Source: an uncultured Lachnospiraceae bacterium
Lineage (GTDB): Bacteria > Bacillota > Clostridia > Lachnospirales > Lachnospiraceae
Assembly: GCA_947628025.1 (NCBI GenBank)
Contig: CANQYH010000202.1
Location: 1-5,950, forward strand
Reading direction: 5' to 3'
DNA: 5,950 nucleotides
Position numbers and translations under genes: made by a program. Positions 1 to 5,409 of this stretch are shown piece by piece. The notes below the pieces were generated by a model. That model saw nothing but the letters and a program-made list of their open reading frames with translations, had not been told where the DNA came from and searched no databases. How positions within the stretch are numbered: the first letter of the stretch is position 1; every line of letters starts with the position of its first letter.

Positions 1-1957
1 AGGAACCCATCTCGCGCCGGATCGCGCCGACCGCCGCAAAGCACGGCATACACAGCAGGTTAAACGCCATGTAGGAATACGCCGTAACCTTGGTAAACAC
101 CTCGCCAATCGCGGGCAGGGCTTCCTCGCCGGCCATGATCGCTTCCACCGCCTCATCGCTGACGCCGCCGAACAGCTGTCCGAACGTGGCGACGATATTC
201 TCTTTCGCGATCCACCCGGTCACCACGCCTACGCTAGCTCTCCAGTCGGCCCATCCCAGCGGCGCGAAGATCCATTTAATCGCGTTGCCAAAGGCGGCCA
301 GGAAACTCTCTTCCATATCGCACATACCGCTCAGGTTAAAGCTGGAAAGGAACCAGATCAGCACAGTGGACGCAAAGATCACGGTACCGGCTTTGATGGC
401 GAAACCTTTCACTTTCTCCCAGGCGTGGATCAGGACGCTGCGAAGCGTCGGGATGCGGTACTGGGGCAGCTCCATGATAAAGTTGGAGGTCTCCGCCTTG
501 AACGCGAATTTATTCAACAGCAGCGCGCTGATGATCGCCACGACGATGCCCAGCATATAGATAGAAAAGACCACCAGCGTCCGGTTGCTGTCCACAAACA
601 GCGTGGTCGCGAACATCATGTAGATCGGCAGCTTGGCGCCGCAGGACATGAACGGCGTGATCATCATCGTGATCTTGCGGTCCTTATCACTCTCCAGCGT
701 CCGAGATGCCATCAGCGCCGGTACGGAGCAGCCGAAGCCCATCAGCATCGGGATGAACGAACGTCCGCTCAGCCCGAAATGACGGAAGATCCGGTCCATA
801 ACGAACGCAACGCGGGCCATATAGCCGCTGTCTTCCAGGAACGACATCAGGAGGAACAATACCAGCACCAGCGGCAGGAACCCGGCCACAGCCCCGATAC
901 CGTCCAGGCAGCTGCTGACCAGTCCCACGGCCCAATCGGAAGCGCCGATGCCCTCCACCAGGCCCACCACAGCGTCCTGCAGGATCCCCCAGACCGTCTC
1001 CACAACGCCGGCCAGCCATTGACCGGGGCTGGGAAGTCCGGGAATGAACAGGAAGTTCTCGCTGAAAGTGCAGGCGAACAGGATATACATGATCACCGCG
1101 AAGACCGGCAGCGCCAGGATCCGGTTGGTCAGAATCTTGTCCAGTTTGTCAGACGTAGTCTCCTGACTGCCTTTCACGCTCTTCTTCACACATTCTTTTA
1201 CCAGCTTCGCAATGTACTGATACCGGTAATCGGCGATCTTCGCTTCCGCGTCCCCGCCGGCGTTCTTATTGGCGGCCTGCACCAGCGCGTCTACCGCGGA
1301 TTTCTTCCCTGCGGGAACCGTTGCAGCGATGATCTCGTCGTTTTCCGCCAGCTTGATCGCTTTCCACCGGTTCTCCGCATCGTTCGCATCGCCCAGCACA
1401 TCCGCCACCGCATGGATCGTGTCGGTCAGGCTCTTATCAAACACATCCAGCTGGTTCGGCGTCTTTTTCGAATTGGCCACGGAAATGGCCTCTTCCATCA
1501 ATTTATCCAGTCCCTTGCCGCTCCTGGCCACGATTGGAACCACCGGCACGCCCAGGATCTTCGCCAGCTTTGCGCAGTCGATCCGATCGCCGCGGCTCTC
1601 TACCTCGTCCATCATATTCATCGCCACGACCATGGGGATCCCGGTCTCGATCACCTGCAGGGTCAGGTACAGGTTGCGCTCGATGCTGGTGCCGTCCACG
1701 ATATTGATGACCGCGTCCGGCCGCTCTTTCACGATGCAGTCCCTAGCAATGATCTCCTCCGCGGAGTAGGGCGACAGAGAATATGTACCCGGCAGGTCCA
1801 GGATGGTCACATTTTTGTCTTTCTTATAAACGCCGTCCTTTTTCTCGACGGTGACGCCGGGCCAGTTGCCTACATGCTGCCTGGCGCCGGTAATTTCATT
1901 GAACAATGTGGTCTTGCCACAGTTTGGGTTGCCCGCAAGGGCGATCGTTAAGCTCAT
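1..1957 (-). CDS. feoB: FeoB, ferrous iron transport GTPase/permease (partial, C-terminus outside window)
   Basis: Imports Fe(II) across the cytoplasmic membrane. Translating the minus strand from the ATG at 1957 gives 652 codons with no stop before the window edge; family members are usually about 700-830 residues, so the final membrane segments are missing. The N-terminal G domain shows G1 GNPNCGKTT (residues 9-17), a G2 Thr in GVTVE (Thr36), G3 DLPG (54-57), G4 NMMD (114-117) and a G5-like ARSGKG (144-149). A polar helical stretch of roughly 170-275, the usual GDI-like region, precedes the membrane part, which begins near 280. Both Cys-containing gate motifs are present: GFGCSVPALMASRT (407-420) and PFMSCGAKLPIY (435-446). 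The start is supported by GAGGAG seven bases upstream. It is the third gene of a feoA-feoA-feoB operon, 197 bp after the preceding feoA. No frameshift or missing key residue is seen. Identification is secure from motifs; iron specificity is inferred from the family. Confidence 0.98.
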   Translation of the reverse strand, partial: MSLTIALAGNPNCGKTTLFNEITGARQHVGNWPGVTVEKKDGVYKKDKNVTILDLPGTYSLSPYSAEEIIARDCIVKERPDAVINIVDGTSIERNLYLTLQVIETGIPMVVAMNMMDEVESRGDRIDCAKLAKILGVPVVPIVARSGKGLDKLMEEAISVANSKKTPNQLDVFDKSLTDTIHAVADVLGDANDAENRWKAIKLAENDEIIAATVPAGKKSAVDALVQAANKNAGGDAEAKIADYRYQYIAKLVKECVKKSVKGSQETTSDKLDKILTNRILALPVFAVIMYILFACTFSENFLFIPGLPSPGQWLAGVVETVWGILQDAVVGLVEGIGASDWAVGLVSSCLDGIGAVAGFLPLVLVLFLLMSFLEDSGYMARVAFVMDRIFRHFGLSGRSFIPMLMGFGCSVPALMASRTLESDKDRKITMMITPFMSCGAKLPIYMMFATTLFVDSNRTLVVFSIYMLGIVVAIISALLLNKFAFKAETSNFIMELPQYRIPTLRSVLIHAWEKVKGFAIKAGTVIFASTVLIWFLSSFNLSGMCDMEESFLAAFGNAIKWIFAPLGWADWRASVGVVTGWIAKENIVATFGQLFGGVSDEAVEAIMAGEEALPAIGEVFTKVTAYSYMAFNLLCMPCFAAVGAIRREMGS

Positions 1958-1983
1958 GATTTTTCTCCTCTTTTTCAGATTTT

Positions 1984-2003
1984 GGGTTAGATATAGCTAA
2001 CCC
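1984..2003. promoter_or_regulatory. Near-perfect 20-bp palindrome just upstream of feoB
   Basis: GGGTTAGATATAGCTAACCC on the plus strand is a palindrome with 9 of 10 arm positions matching. It lies 27 bp before the feoB ATG, just ahead of the ribosome binding site. Its core on the coding strand, GTTAGC-N6-TAAC, is also found over the -10 of the operon promoter (2732-2747). This suggests a shared DNA-binding regulator. The GTTAG/CTAAC half-sites recall DtxR/IdeR-family operators, but the spacing differs from the classical site. As RNA it would be a 7-bp stem with a 6-nt loop, so a role in mRNA structure is also possible. No good -35 for an internal promoter was found. Confidence 0.5.
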
Positions 2004-2042
2004 TTTCTCTTAAAAAATGGGCCGGCTTTCTGCGCCTTCCCC

Positions 2043-2078
2043 GTATGATCCGGCTGTTCTGCCGCCGGACAGGCATAC
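2043..2078 (-). other. Inverted repeat (two-part hairpin) in the feoA-feoB spacer
   Basis: Two nested complementary arms are visible: GTATG (2043-2047) with CATAC (2074-2078), and CCGGC (2050-2054) with GCCGG (2064-2068), separated by an asymmetric internal loop and closed by a 9-nt loop. In the minus-strand transcript a run of six T follows about 35 nt later, too far for a simple intrinsic terminator. It could be an attenuator, processing or stability element that sets feoB levels relative to feoA. Function is inferred only. Confidence 0.35.
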
Positions 2079-2136
2079 CCCTGTATTCCCCAGATACTTT
2101 GCTTCCCCAAATCTGAAATGCAACCGTATTTACATC

Positions 2137-2160
2137 ACAGGTTACATATACAGGTTACAT
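2137..2160 (-). repeat. Tandem 11-bp repeat across the feoA stop codon
   Basis: ACAGGTTACAT occurs at 2137-2147 and again at 2150-2160 on the plus strand, a 13-bp period. A third partial copy (TTACAT, 2130-2135) follows. On the coding strand this repeats the gene's final Met codon and TAA stop (ATGTAACCTGT twice, then ATGTAA). It looks like a local slippage duplication of the 3' end of feoA, leaving the reading frame intact. Confidence 0.6.
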
Positions 2161-2376
2161 CTCCACAACGATCTGCGCGGCTTCGTCTTTTCTGAGGCTC
2201 AGCTCATAGCCCCGCACATTGACCTCGATCGGGTCTCCGAGCGGCGCCATCTTGATCACCTTGATCTGCACGCCCGGCGTCACGCCCATGTCCATGATGC
2301 GGCGCTTCATCGTGCCGGTGGTACTGATCGAAGTTACTTTTGCATGCTGGCCAGGTTTTAACTCCCTGAGTGTCAT
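2155..2376 (-). CDS. feoA: FeoA-family ferrous iron transport accessory protein (operon gene 2)
   Basis: A 73-residue cytoplasmic protein of the FeoA/SH3-like family, thought to interact with FeoB and support Fe(II) uptake. It begins MTLRELKPGQHAKVTSI. The family hallmarks follow: the helix MKRRIMDMGVTPGVQIKVI (residues 23-41), a central PLGDPIEVNVRGYELSLRK (45-63), and a C-terminal strand AAQIVVEM. Length is typical. AAAGGAG lies six bases before the ATG. It is separated by 70 bp from the upstream feoA paralogue and by 197 bp from feoB, all in the same direction. The two FeoA proteins of this operon are clearly diverged; this one is closer to the classical FeoA sequence. Family assignment is firm, while division of labour between the two copies is unknown. 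Confidence 0.95.
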   Translation of the reverse strand: MTLRELKPGQHAKVTSISTTGTMKRRIMDMGVTPGVQIKVIKMAPLGDPIEVNVRGYELSLRKDEAAQIVVEM

Positions 2377-2393
2377 TCGGTTCTCCTTTCCGC

Positions 2394-2426
2394 GGAGGCC
2401 GGTCCGCCCTCTCTGCCGGTTCCTCC
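2394..2426 (-). other. Hairpin in the feoA-feoA spacer
   Basis: GGAGG (2394-2398) can pair with CCTCC (2422-2426), and the adjoining CCGG (2399-2402) with CCGG (2416-2419), giving nine base pairs with a 2-nt bulge. It ends about 17 bases before the second feoA start codon and just before its ribosome binding site. There is no T run after it, so it is not a terminator. An mRNA stability or translational role is plausible but unproven. Confidence 0.4.
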
Positions 2427-2446
2427 ATCTATTCTCTGAAAATGCT

Positions 2447-2662
2447 TCAGTCTTCCACTATGATCCGGTTCGCCAGTCCCCGGTTCAGCGCCAGTTTCAC
2501 GCCCTTTACCATCAGGATCAGACCGCTGGGGTTCTCGCCCATCACACGGACCTTTTCCCCTCTCGTAAAGCCCAGGTCCTGCAGATGACGCTTCATCTCT
2601 TCCGGCCCCTTGAACTCGCGGATCGTTCTCGTCTCTCCCGCCATGACCATCGCTAACGGCAT
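2447..2662 (-). CDS. feoA: FeoA-family protein, divergent copy (first gene of the feo operon)
   Basis: A 71-residue FeoA/SH3-like protein beginning MPLAMVMAGETRTIREF. It carries the family pattern of a helix followed by LGFTRGEKVRVM (about residues 31-42), then GLILMVKGVKLALNRGLANRIIV, the usual C-terminal strands ending in an NRIxV signature. The MPLxM opening and the ANRIIV end match the second class of FeoA proteins often found beside a classical FeoA in Clostridia (from memory of the family). An upstream in-frame ATG at 2671 would add three residues (MKH). The 2662 start is preferred because AAGGA lies ten bases before it, whereas the same element directly abuts the 2671 ATG. It is transcribed from the promoter at 2735-2763 and followed by the second feoA and feoB. 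It probably acts with FeoB, but its exact role is not known. Confidence 0.93.
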   Translation of the reverse strand: MPLAMVMAGETRTIREFKGPEEMKRHLQDLGFTRGEKVRVMGENPSGLILMVKGVKLALNRGLANRIIVED

Positions 2663-2687
2663 ATGCTTCATTTCCTTTCTTGTTATT

Positions 2688-2717
2688 TTATTGAAATTGA
2701 CCTCTTATTGAAATTGA
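2688..2717. repeat. Direct repeat TTATTGAAATTGA in the feo 5' leader
   Basis: The 13-bp sequence TTATTGAAATTGA occurs at 2688-2700 and 2705-2717, a 17-bp period. The right copy forms half of the Fur-like palindrome at 2709-2723. A related sequence, TTATTGAAAAT, begins the second palindrome at 2780. The left copy may be a degenerate extra half-site for the same regulator. Confidence 0.55.
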
Positions 2718-2723
2718 TTATCA
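2709..2723. promoter_or_regulatory. Fur-box-like operator downstream of the feo -10
   Basis: TGAAATTGATTATCA matches the 7-1-7 Fur consensus TGATAAT-N-ATTATCA at 12 of 14 arm positions, with a perfect right arm. It lies within about 20 bp after the expected transcription start (about 2728) of the feo operon. Binding by iron-loaded Fur here would block transcription, as expected for iron-repressed uptake. Identification rests on the match and its position. Confidence 0.7.
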
Positions 2724-2730
2724 TTTTCTT

Positions 2731-2748
2731 AGTTATCATACGCTAACT
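2731..2748. promoter_or_regulatory. Palindrome overlapping the feo -10 (candidate second operator)
   Basis: The arms AGTTA and TAACT enclose the -10 hexamer; on the coding strand the core is GTTAGCGTATGATAAC (2747-2732), with 6 of 8 arm positions complementary. The same GTTAGC-N6-TAAC pattern recurs in the palindrome before feoB at 1984-2003. It is unlike the Fur boxes nearby, so a second metal-responsive regulator such as a DtxR/MntR-family protein is possible. This is inference from pattern only. Confidence 0.45.
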
Positions 2749-2763
2749 TTTTAAGATTGTCAA
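2735..2763 (-). promoter_or_regulatory. Sigma-70/SigA promoter of the feo operon
   Basis: On the minus strand TTGACA (2763-2758, perfect -35) is separated by 17 bp from TATGAT (2740-2735, five of six matches to TATAAT). Transcription should begin near 2728, giving a leader of about 65 nt before the first feoA. Fur-like boxes centred at 2716 and 2791 flank it, and another palindrome covers the -10. Confidence 0.85.
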
Positions 2764-2779
2764 GGGGTTTTTAGGAGTT

Positions 2780-2802
2780 TTATTGAAAATAATTCTCAAT
2801 AA
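2780..2802. promoter_or_regulatory. 23-bp Fur-box-like palindrome upstream of the feo promoter
   Basis: A palindrome centred on 2791 with 10 of 11 arm positions complementary (outer arms TTATTGA and TCAATAA). Its core TGAAAATAATTCTCA matches the Fur 7-1-7 consensus at 12 of 14 arm positions. It sits 16 bp upstream of the feo -35, in the divergent region. It may let Fur dimers bind both sides of the promoter, or control something transcribed rightwards, although no good rightward promoter is seen directly over it. Confidence 0.65.
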
Positions 2803-2822
2803 GGAAATATTTGTACAGAAAA

Positions 2823-2904
2823 GGGGCGGGAAGATGGGGCAGCAGGGAAGATATATGGTTGTGGGGCAGCCGGAAAGATATATGGCTATGGGGCGGCAGG
2901 GGCG
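2823..2904 (+). repeat. G-rich 27-bp minisatellite with a quadruplex-compatible start
   Basis: Two full 27-bp units (2835-2861 and 2862-2888) and a partial third (2889-2904) share the pattern TGGGGCAGC, then GGAAAGATATATGG. They differ at only a few positions. The preceding bases and first unit contain four G runs (2823-2826, 2828-2830, 2836-2839, 2845-2847) with loops of 1, 5 and 5 nt, fitting the G3+ N1-7 quadruplex rule. The unit length is a multiple of three, so open frames through it encode 9-residue repeats, but none has convincing gene features. It forms a sharp G-rich block in an otherwise AT-rich divergent region. Confidence 0.6.
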
Positions 2905-2947
2905 TTGCGCGGCCATGGGGCCCATACAGGCGCTGGCTGGCGCGGTC

Positions 2948-2975
2948 TTGCATTTTTTTAGTCCTGTGTTATAAT
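2948..2975 (+). promoter_or_regulatory. Promoter for the heparinase-family gene
   Basis: A perfect -10 TATAAT (2970-2975) is preceded, 16 bp upstream, by TTGCAT (2948-2953), a weak -35. The predicted start is near 2982, leaving an untranslated leader of about 210 nt before the ATG at 3192. No closer promoter was evident. Confidence 0.6.
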
Positions 2976-3191
2976 CCCTTATACGAATATGCGGCCCGGC
3001 CTGGTTTTCGGGTCTGGCTTTGGATAAGGTTTATATGCGTTCGTAAGCCTTTTCTCAATATGCACCCCCGGCCCGGCGCGCAGCTTGCGGCGAAAAAACT
3101 GCCGCCGGACAGCCATAAAAAGCCGAATCCCGCCAAATACACAGTTACACAACATATTGCCCGACCATTCTTTTTAAATAAGGAGAACATC
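2976..3191 (+). other. Long non-coding leader of the heparinase-family gene
   Basis: About 210 nt with no supported gene. A short hairpin, GCGGC (3087-3091) with GCCGC (3101-3105) and a 9-nt A-rich loop, is visible, and several GGCCCGG-type runs occur. The frame of the downstream gene stays open through this region, but the strong ribosome binding site at its 3' end argues that it is not translated. I recognise no known riboswitch class here. Confidence 0.4.
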
Positions 3192-5297
3192 ATGATTTCC
3201 GAAATCGCCCAGACACTGACCTTAAAACCTGTCTCTCCCGCGGCCTGCTTCCCCGTCCAGGAGCTATCCGGCCGTTCCCTGCCGGAACTCTCCCATCATA
3301 CCGTTCCAAAAACGGCCGGATCCTCTGCGCAGACCGCATCCGCCCTTTCCCAATCGGAAGCCAAAGACAGCTCCGCACAGACGGCGGCCGGATCCTCTGC
3401 GCAAAAAACTTCCGTCTCTTCCGCAGATCCATCCGTTTTCTGCGGCTGTCCCCCGGCCTCCGACCGGGACGCCTGGGACGGCCTGCCCGAAGATTTAAAA
3501 CAAGCCCTCATTCGGGCCGGCGAACAGTACTTAGGCCAACCCTACGCGCCCGTTACCATGAAAGATTTCATGGAATTTTCCCGCACCGGCAACCGGGTCC
3601 ATTACGAAGATAAGCTGTTTTCCCGCATGACCGCGCTGGACGCGCTGGTACTGGCGGAATGTGCGGAATACCAGGGCCGCTTCCTGGACGACATCATAAA
3701 CGGCGTGTTTTTGCTCTGCGAGGAAAGCGCCTGGCAGCTCCCGGCCCACAATTCCTACGAGCGAAACGCCTCCCAGGAACCCCTGCCCGACGTGACCCGG
3801 CCCGTCCTGGACCTGTTCGCGGCGGAGGCGGGAGCCATCCTGGCTGTGACCGAATACCTGCTGCGGAACGCTTTCGCACAGGTCAGCCCGTTTATTTCCA
3901 AGGCGGTCAACCGCCATCTGGAAACACGGATCTTCCGCCCCTATCTGGAACAGCATTTCTGGTGGATGGGCGACGGCGTATCCCCGATGAACAACTGGAC
4001 CTCCTGGTGTACCCAGAATGTGCTGCTGGCCGCTTTCACCCGGGACAGCGCCCTCGCCGCCGCATCGCCCGACGCGCCGACGGCGCTCCCCGGCATGACG
4101 TTTAGCGCGGCGGAATGGCAGGAAAACCGCCAGCGCATGTTCCAAAAAGCCAGCCGGAGCCTGGATTATTTCCTCGAAGCTTACGGGGAGGACGGCTGCT
4201 GCGACGAAGGGGCCCAGTATTACCGCCACGCAGCCCTGACGTTCTTTGAGGCCGCGGAAGTGCTGAACGATATCACCGGCGGCGCTTTCTCGGCTATCTA
4301 CCGGGAGCCGAAGATCTGCAACATGGCCGCCTACATCCGGCATGTGCATGTAGCGGGGCCTTACTACCTGAATTTCGCGGACTGTTCCCCCATCGCCGGA
4401 CGCTGCGGCGCGCGGGAATACCTGTTCGGAAAAAGGACCGGCGATCCCGAACTGGCCGCATTCGCCGCCCGGGACTACCAAAACTGCGATATGGAAACGC
4501 GCCTGAGTCCGGAGGAACACAATCTGTTCTACCGGGTCCAGTCCGTATTTGCCCACCGGGAAATGATGGCATACGCCGCGGACCACCCGCAGGATACCGG
4601 CGAGCCCGCGTGCCGTTCCCGGGACATCTTTTACCCCAGCGCCGGGCTATTCATCGCCAGGGACAGCCGTTACTGTCTCGCCGTCAAGGCAGGCGACAAT
4701 GACGACAGCCACAACCACAACGATACCGGCAGCTTCATTCTCTATAAAGACGGGCAGCCTCTGTTCATCGACCTGGGCGTGGAATCCTACACACAAAAGA
4801 CCTTTTCTTCCCGCCGCTACGAGATCTGGACCATGCAGTCCGCCTGGCACAATCTCCCGACTTTCGGAGAGATCATGCAGAAAGACGGCCCTCAGTATGC
4901 CTCATCGGATGTAACCTATAACCTAGGAAACAGTGCATCCTGCATCTCAATGGATATTGCCAGGGCTTATCCGGATCCCCGGATCCTGTCCTACGTGCGG
5001 ACGGCGCGGCTGGAAAAAGGAAAGCAGGTCGTGATCCGCGACCGGTTCCGTCTGGCGGAGCCAATGCCTGTGACCCTCTCCCTGATCACCTGCGTCCGGC
5101 CCGCGATCCGGCAGGACAGCGGCGGGCTCGCCCTGACGCTCGGAGAATTGGCGGTCTGTCGCGTTGCAGGCGTCTCGCAGGCCGAAGTGGAAGAAGTCCC
5201 CATCACTGACCCTCGTCTGGGCATCGCCTGGAAAGGAAGTATTTACCGCACGCTCTTAACGCCGGAGGGCGATTCCTGCGCTCTCACGATCGTCTGA
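3192..5297 (+). CDS. Heparinase II/III-family protein (putative polysaccharide lyase)
   Basis: A 701-residue protein of the heparinase II/III family, whose members cleave acidic polysaccharides such as glycosaminoglycans by beta-elimination. The substrate here is unknown. The order is a short N-terminal segment, a low-complexity linker (about 40-82), an alpha-helical toroid-like domain (about 95-450), and a C-terminal beta-rich domain. Family signatures include WWMGDGVSPMNNWTSWCTQN (257-276), DEGAQYYRHA (338-347), whose Tyr and His are candidate catalytic residues, SHNHNDTGSF (506-515), RRYEIW (541-546) and SAWHNLP (550-556). No signal peptide is seen, so the protein may act in the cytoplasm on imported oligosaccharides. 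The frame is open back to 2811, but AAGGAG at 3180-3185, six bases before the 3192 ATG, fixes the start. It stands alone, divergent from feo, with no transporter or sugar enzyme beside it in the window. Family assignment is strong; enzyme activity is inferred. Confidence 0.93.
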   Translation: MISEIAQTLTLKPVSPAACFPVQELSGRSLPELSHHTVPKTAGSSAQTASALSQSEAKDSSAQTAAGSSAQKTSVSSADPSVFCGCPPASDRDAWDGLPEDLKQALIRAGEQYLGQPYAPVTMKDFMEFSRTGNRVHYEDKLFSRMTALDALVLAECAEYQGRFLDDIINGVFLLCEESAWQLPAHNSYERNASQEPLPDVTRPVLDLFAAEAGAILAVTEYLLRNAFAQVSPFISKAVNRHLETRIFRPYLEQHFWWMGDGVSPMNNWTSWCTQNVLLAAFTRDSALAAASPDAPTALPGMTFSAAEWQENRQRMFQKASRSLDYFLEAYGEDGCCDEGAQYYRHAALTFFEAAEVLNDITGGAFSAIYREPKICNMAAYIRHVHVAGPYYLNFADCSPIAGRCGAREYLFGKRTGDPELAAFAARDYQNCDMETRLSPEEHNLFYRVQSVFAHREMMAYAADHPQDTGEPACRSRDIFYPSAGLFIARDSRYCLAVKAGDNDDSHNHNDTGSFILYKDGQPLFIDLGVESYTQKTFSSRRYEIWTMQSAWHNLPTFGEIMQKDGPQYASSDVTYNLGNSASCISMDIARAYPDPRILSYVRTARLEKGKQVVIRDRFRLAEPMPVTLSLITCVRPAIRQDSGGLALTLGELAVCRVAGVSQAEVEEVPITDPRLGIAWKGSIYRTLLTPEGDSCALTIV
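3313..3403 (+). repeat. In-frame 19-bp direct repeats encoding a Ser/Ala/Gln linker
   Basis: CGGCCGGATCCTCTGCGCA occurs exactly at 3313-3331 and 3385-3403, 72 bp (24 codons) apart. A diverged third version lies between them (around 3366-3384). They encode GSSAQTA (residues 43-49), DSSAQTA (59-65) and GSSAQKT (67-73). The segment looks like a flexible linker grown by duplication between the N-terminal strand and the helical domain of the heparinase-family protein. Confidence 0.75.
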
Positions 5298-5374
5298 GCC
5301 CGGCTTTGCCCTTGCGCGCAGGCGTTCGTCCGAGACCATCCATCCAGGCAATGAAAAATTAAGAATTGCCAGCC

Positions 5375-5403
5375 TTGCAGCCCCTTTATCGAGATGATAT
5401 AAT
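5375..5403 (+). promoter_or_regulatory. Extended -10 promoter for the small membrane protein gene
   Basis: TTGCAG (5375-5380), a 17-bp spacer, then TATAAT (5398-5403, perfect) preceded by TGA, which gives the extended -10 form TGN-TATAAT. The start site should be near 5410. It lies about 80 bp after the stop codon of the heparinase-family gene, with no obvious terminator between. The right-hand genes therefore probably have their own promoter but may also receive read-through. Confidence 0.7.
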
Positions 5404-5409
5404 GAACAT

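Noticed and set aside
425..1951. Long plus-strand open frame of about 508 codons
   Set aside because: It is the antisense shadow of feoB. The minus strand encodes a full set of FeoB motifs, while the plus-strand product is His/Gln/Arg-rich with no family features.
1995..2084. Minus-strand 29-codon Arg-rich open frame in the feoA-feoB spacer (MPVRRQNSRIIRG...)
   Set aside because: The only G-rich element upstream abuts the ATG, it covers the inverted repeat at 2043-2078, and no known family is recognised. It is more likely chance in non-coding leader sequence.
2743..2925. Minus-strand 60-codon open frame through the minisatellite
   Set aside because: It overlaps the feo promoter and operators and has repeat-derived composition; no ribosome binding site was evident.
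2783..2974. Small plus-strand open frame starting at a TTG, 63 residues with 9-residue repeats (MGQQGRYMV-like)
   Set aside because: It has an AGGAG at a fair distance, but the TTG lies inside the Fur-like palindrome, there is no good promoter, and its content is the translated minisatellite. It is kept only as a remote possibility.
2811..3191. 127-codon in-frame N-terminal extension of the heparinase-family gene
   Set aside because: It runs through the minisatellite and the promoter region and has no family similarity. A strong ribosome binding site sits directly before the ATG at 3192.
3531..4586. Minus-strand 351-codon open frame opposite the heparinase-family gene
   Set aside because: It is an antisense shadow of a high-GC coding gene whose plus-strand product carries conserved family motifs throughout.
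5347..5370. Inverted repeat GGCAAT/ATTGCC after the heparinase-family gene as a terminator
   Set aside because: The stem is only six AT-containing pairs with a 12-nt loop and no T run follows.
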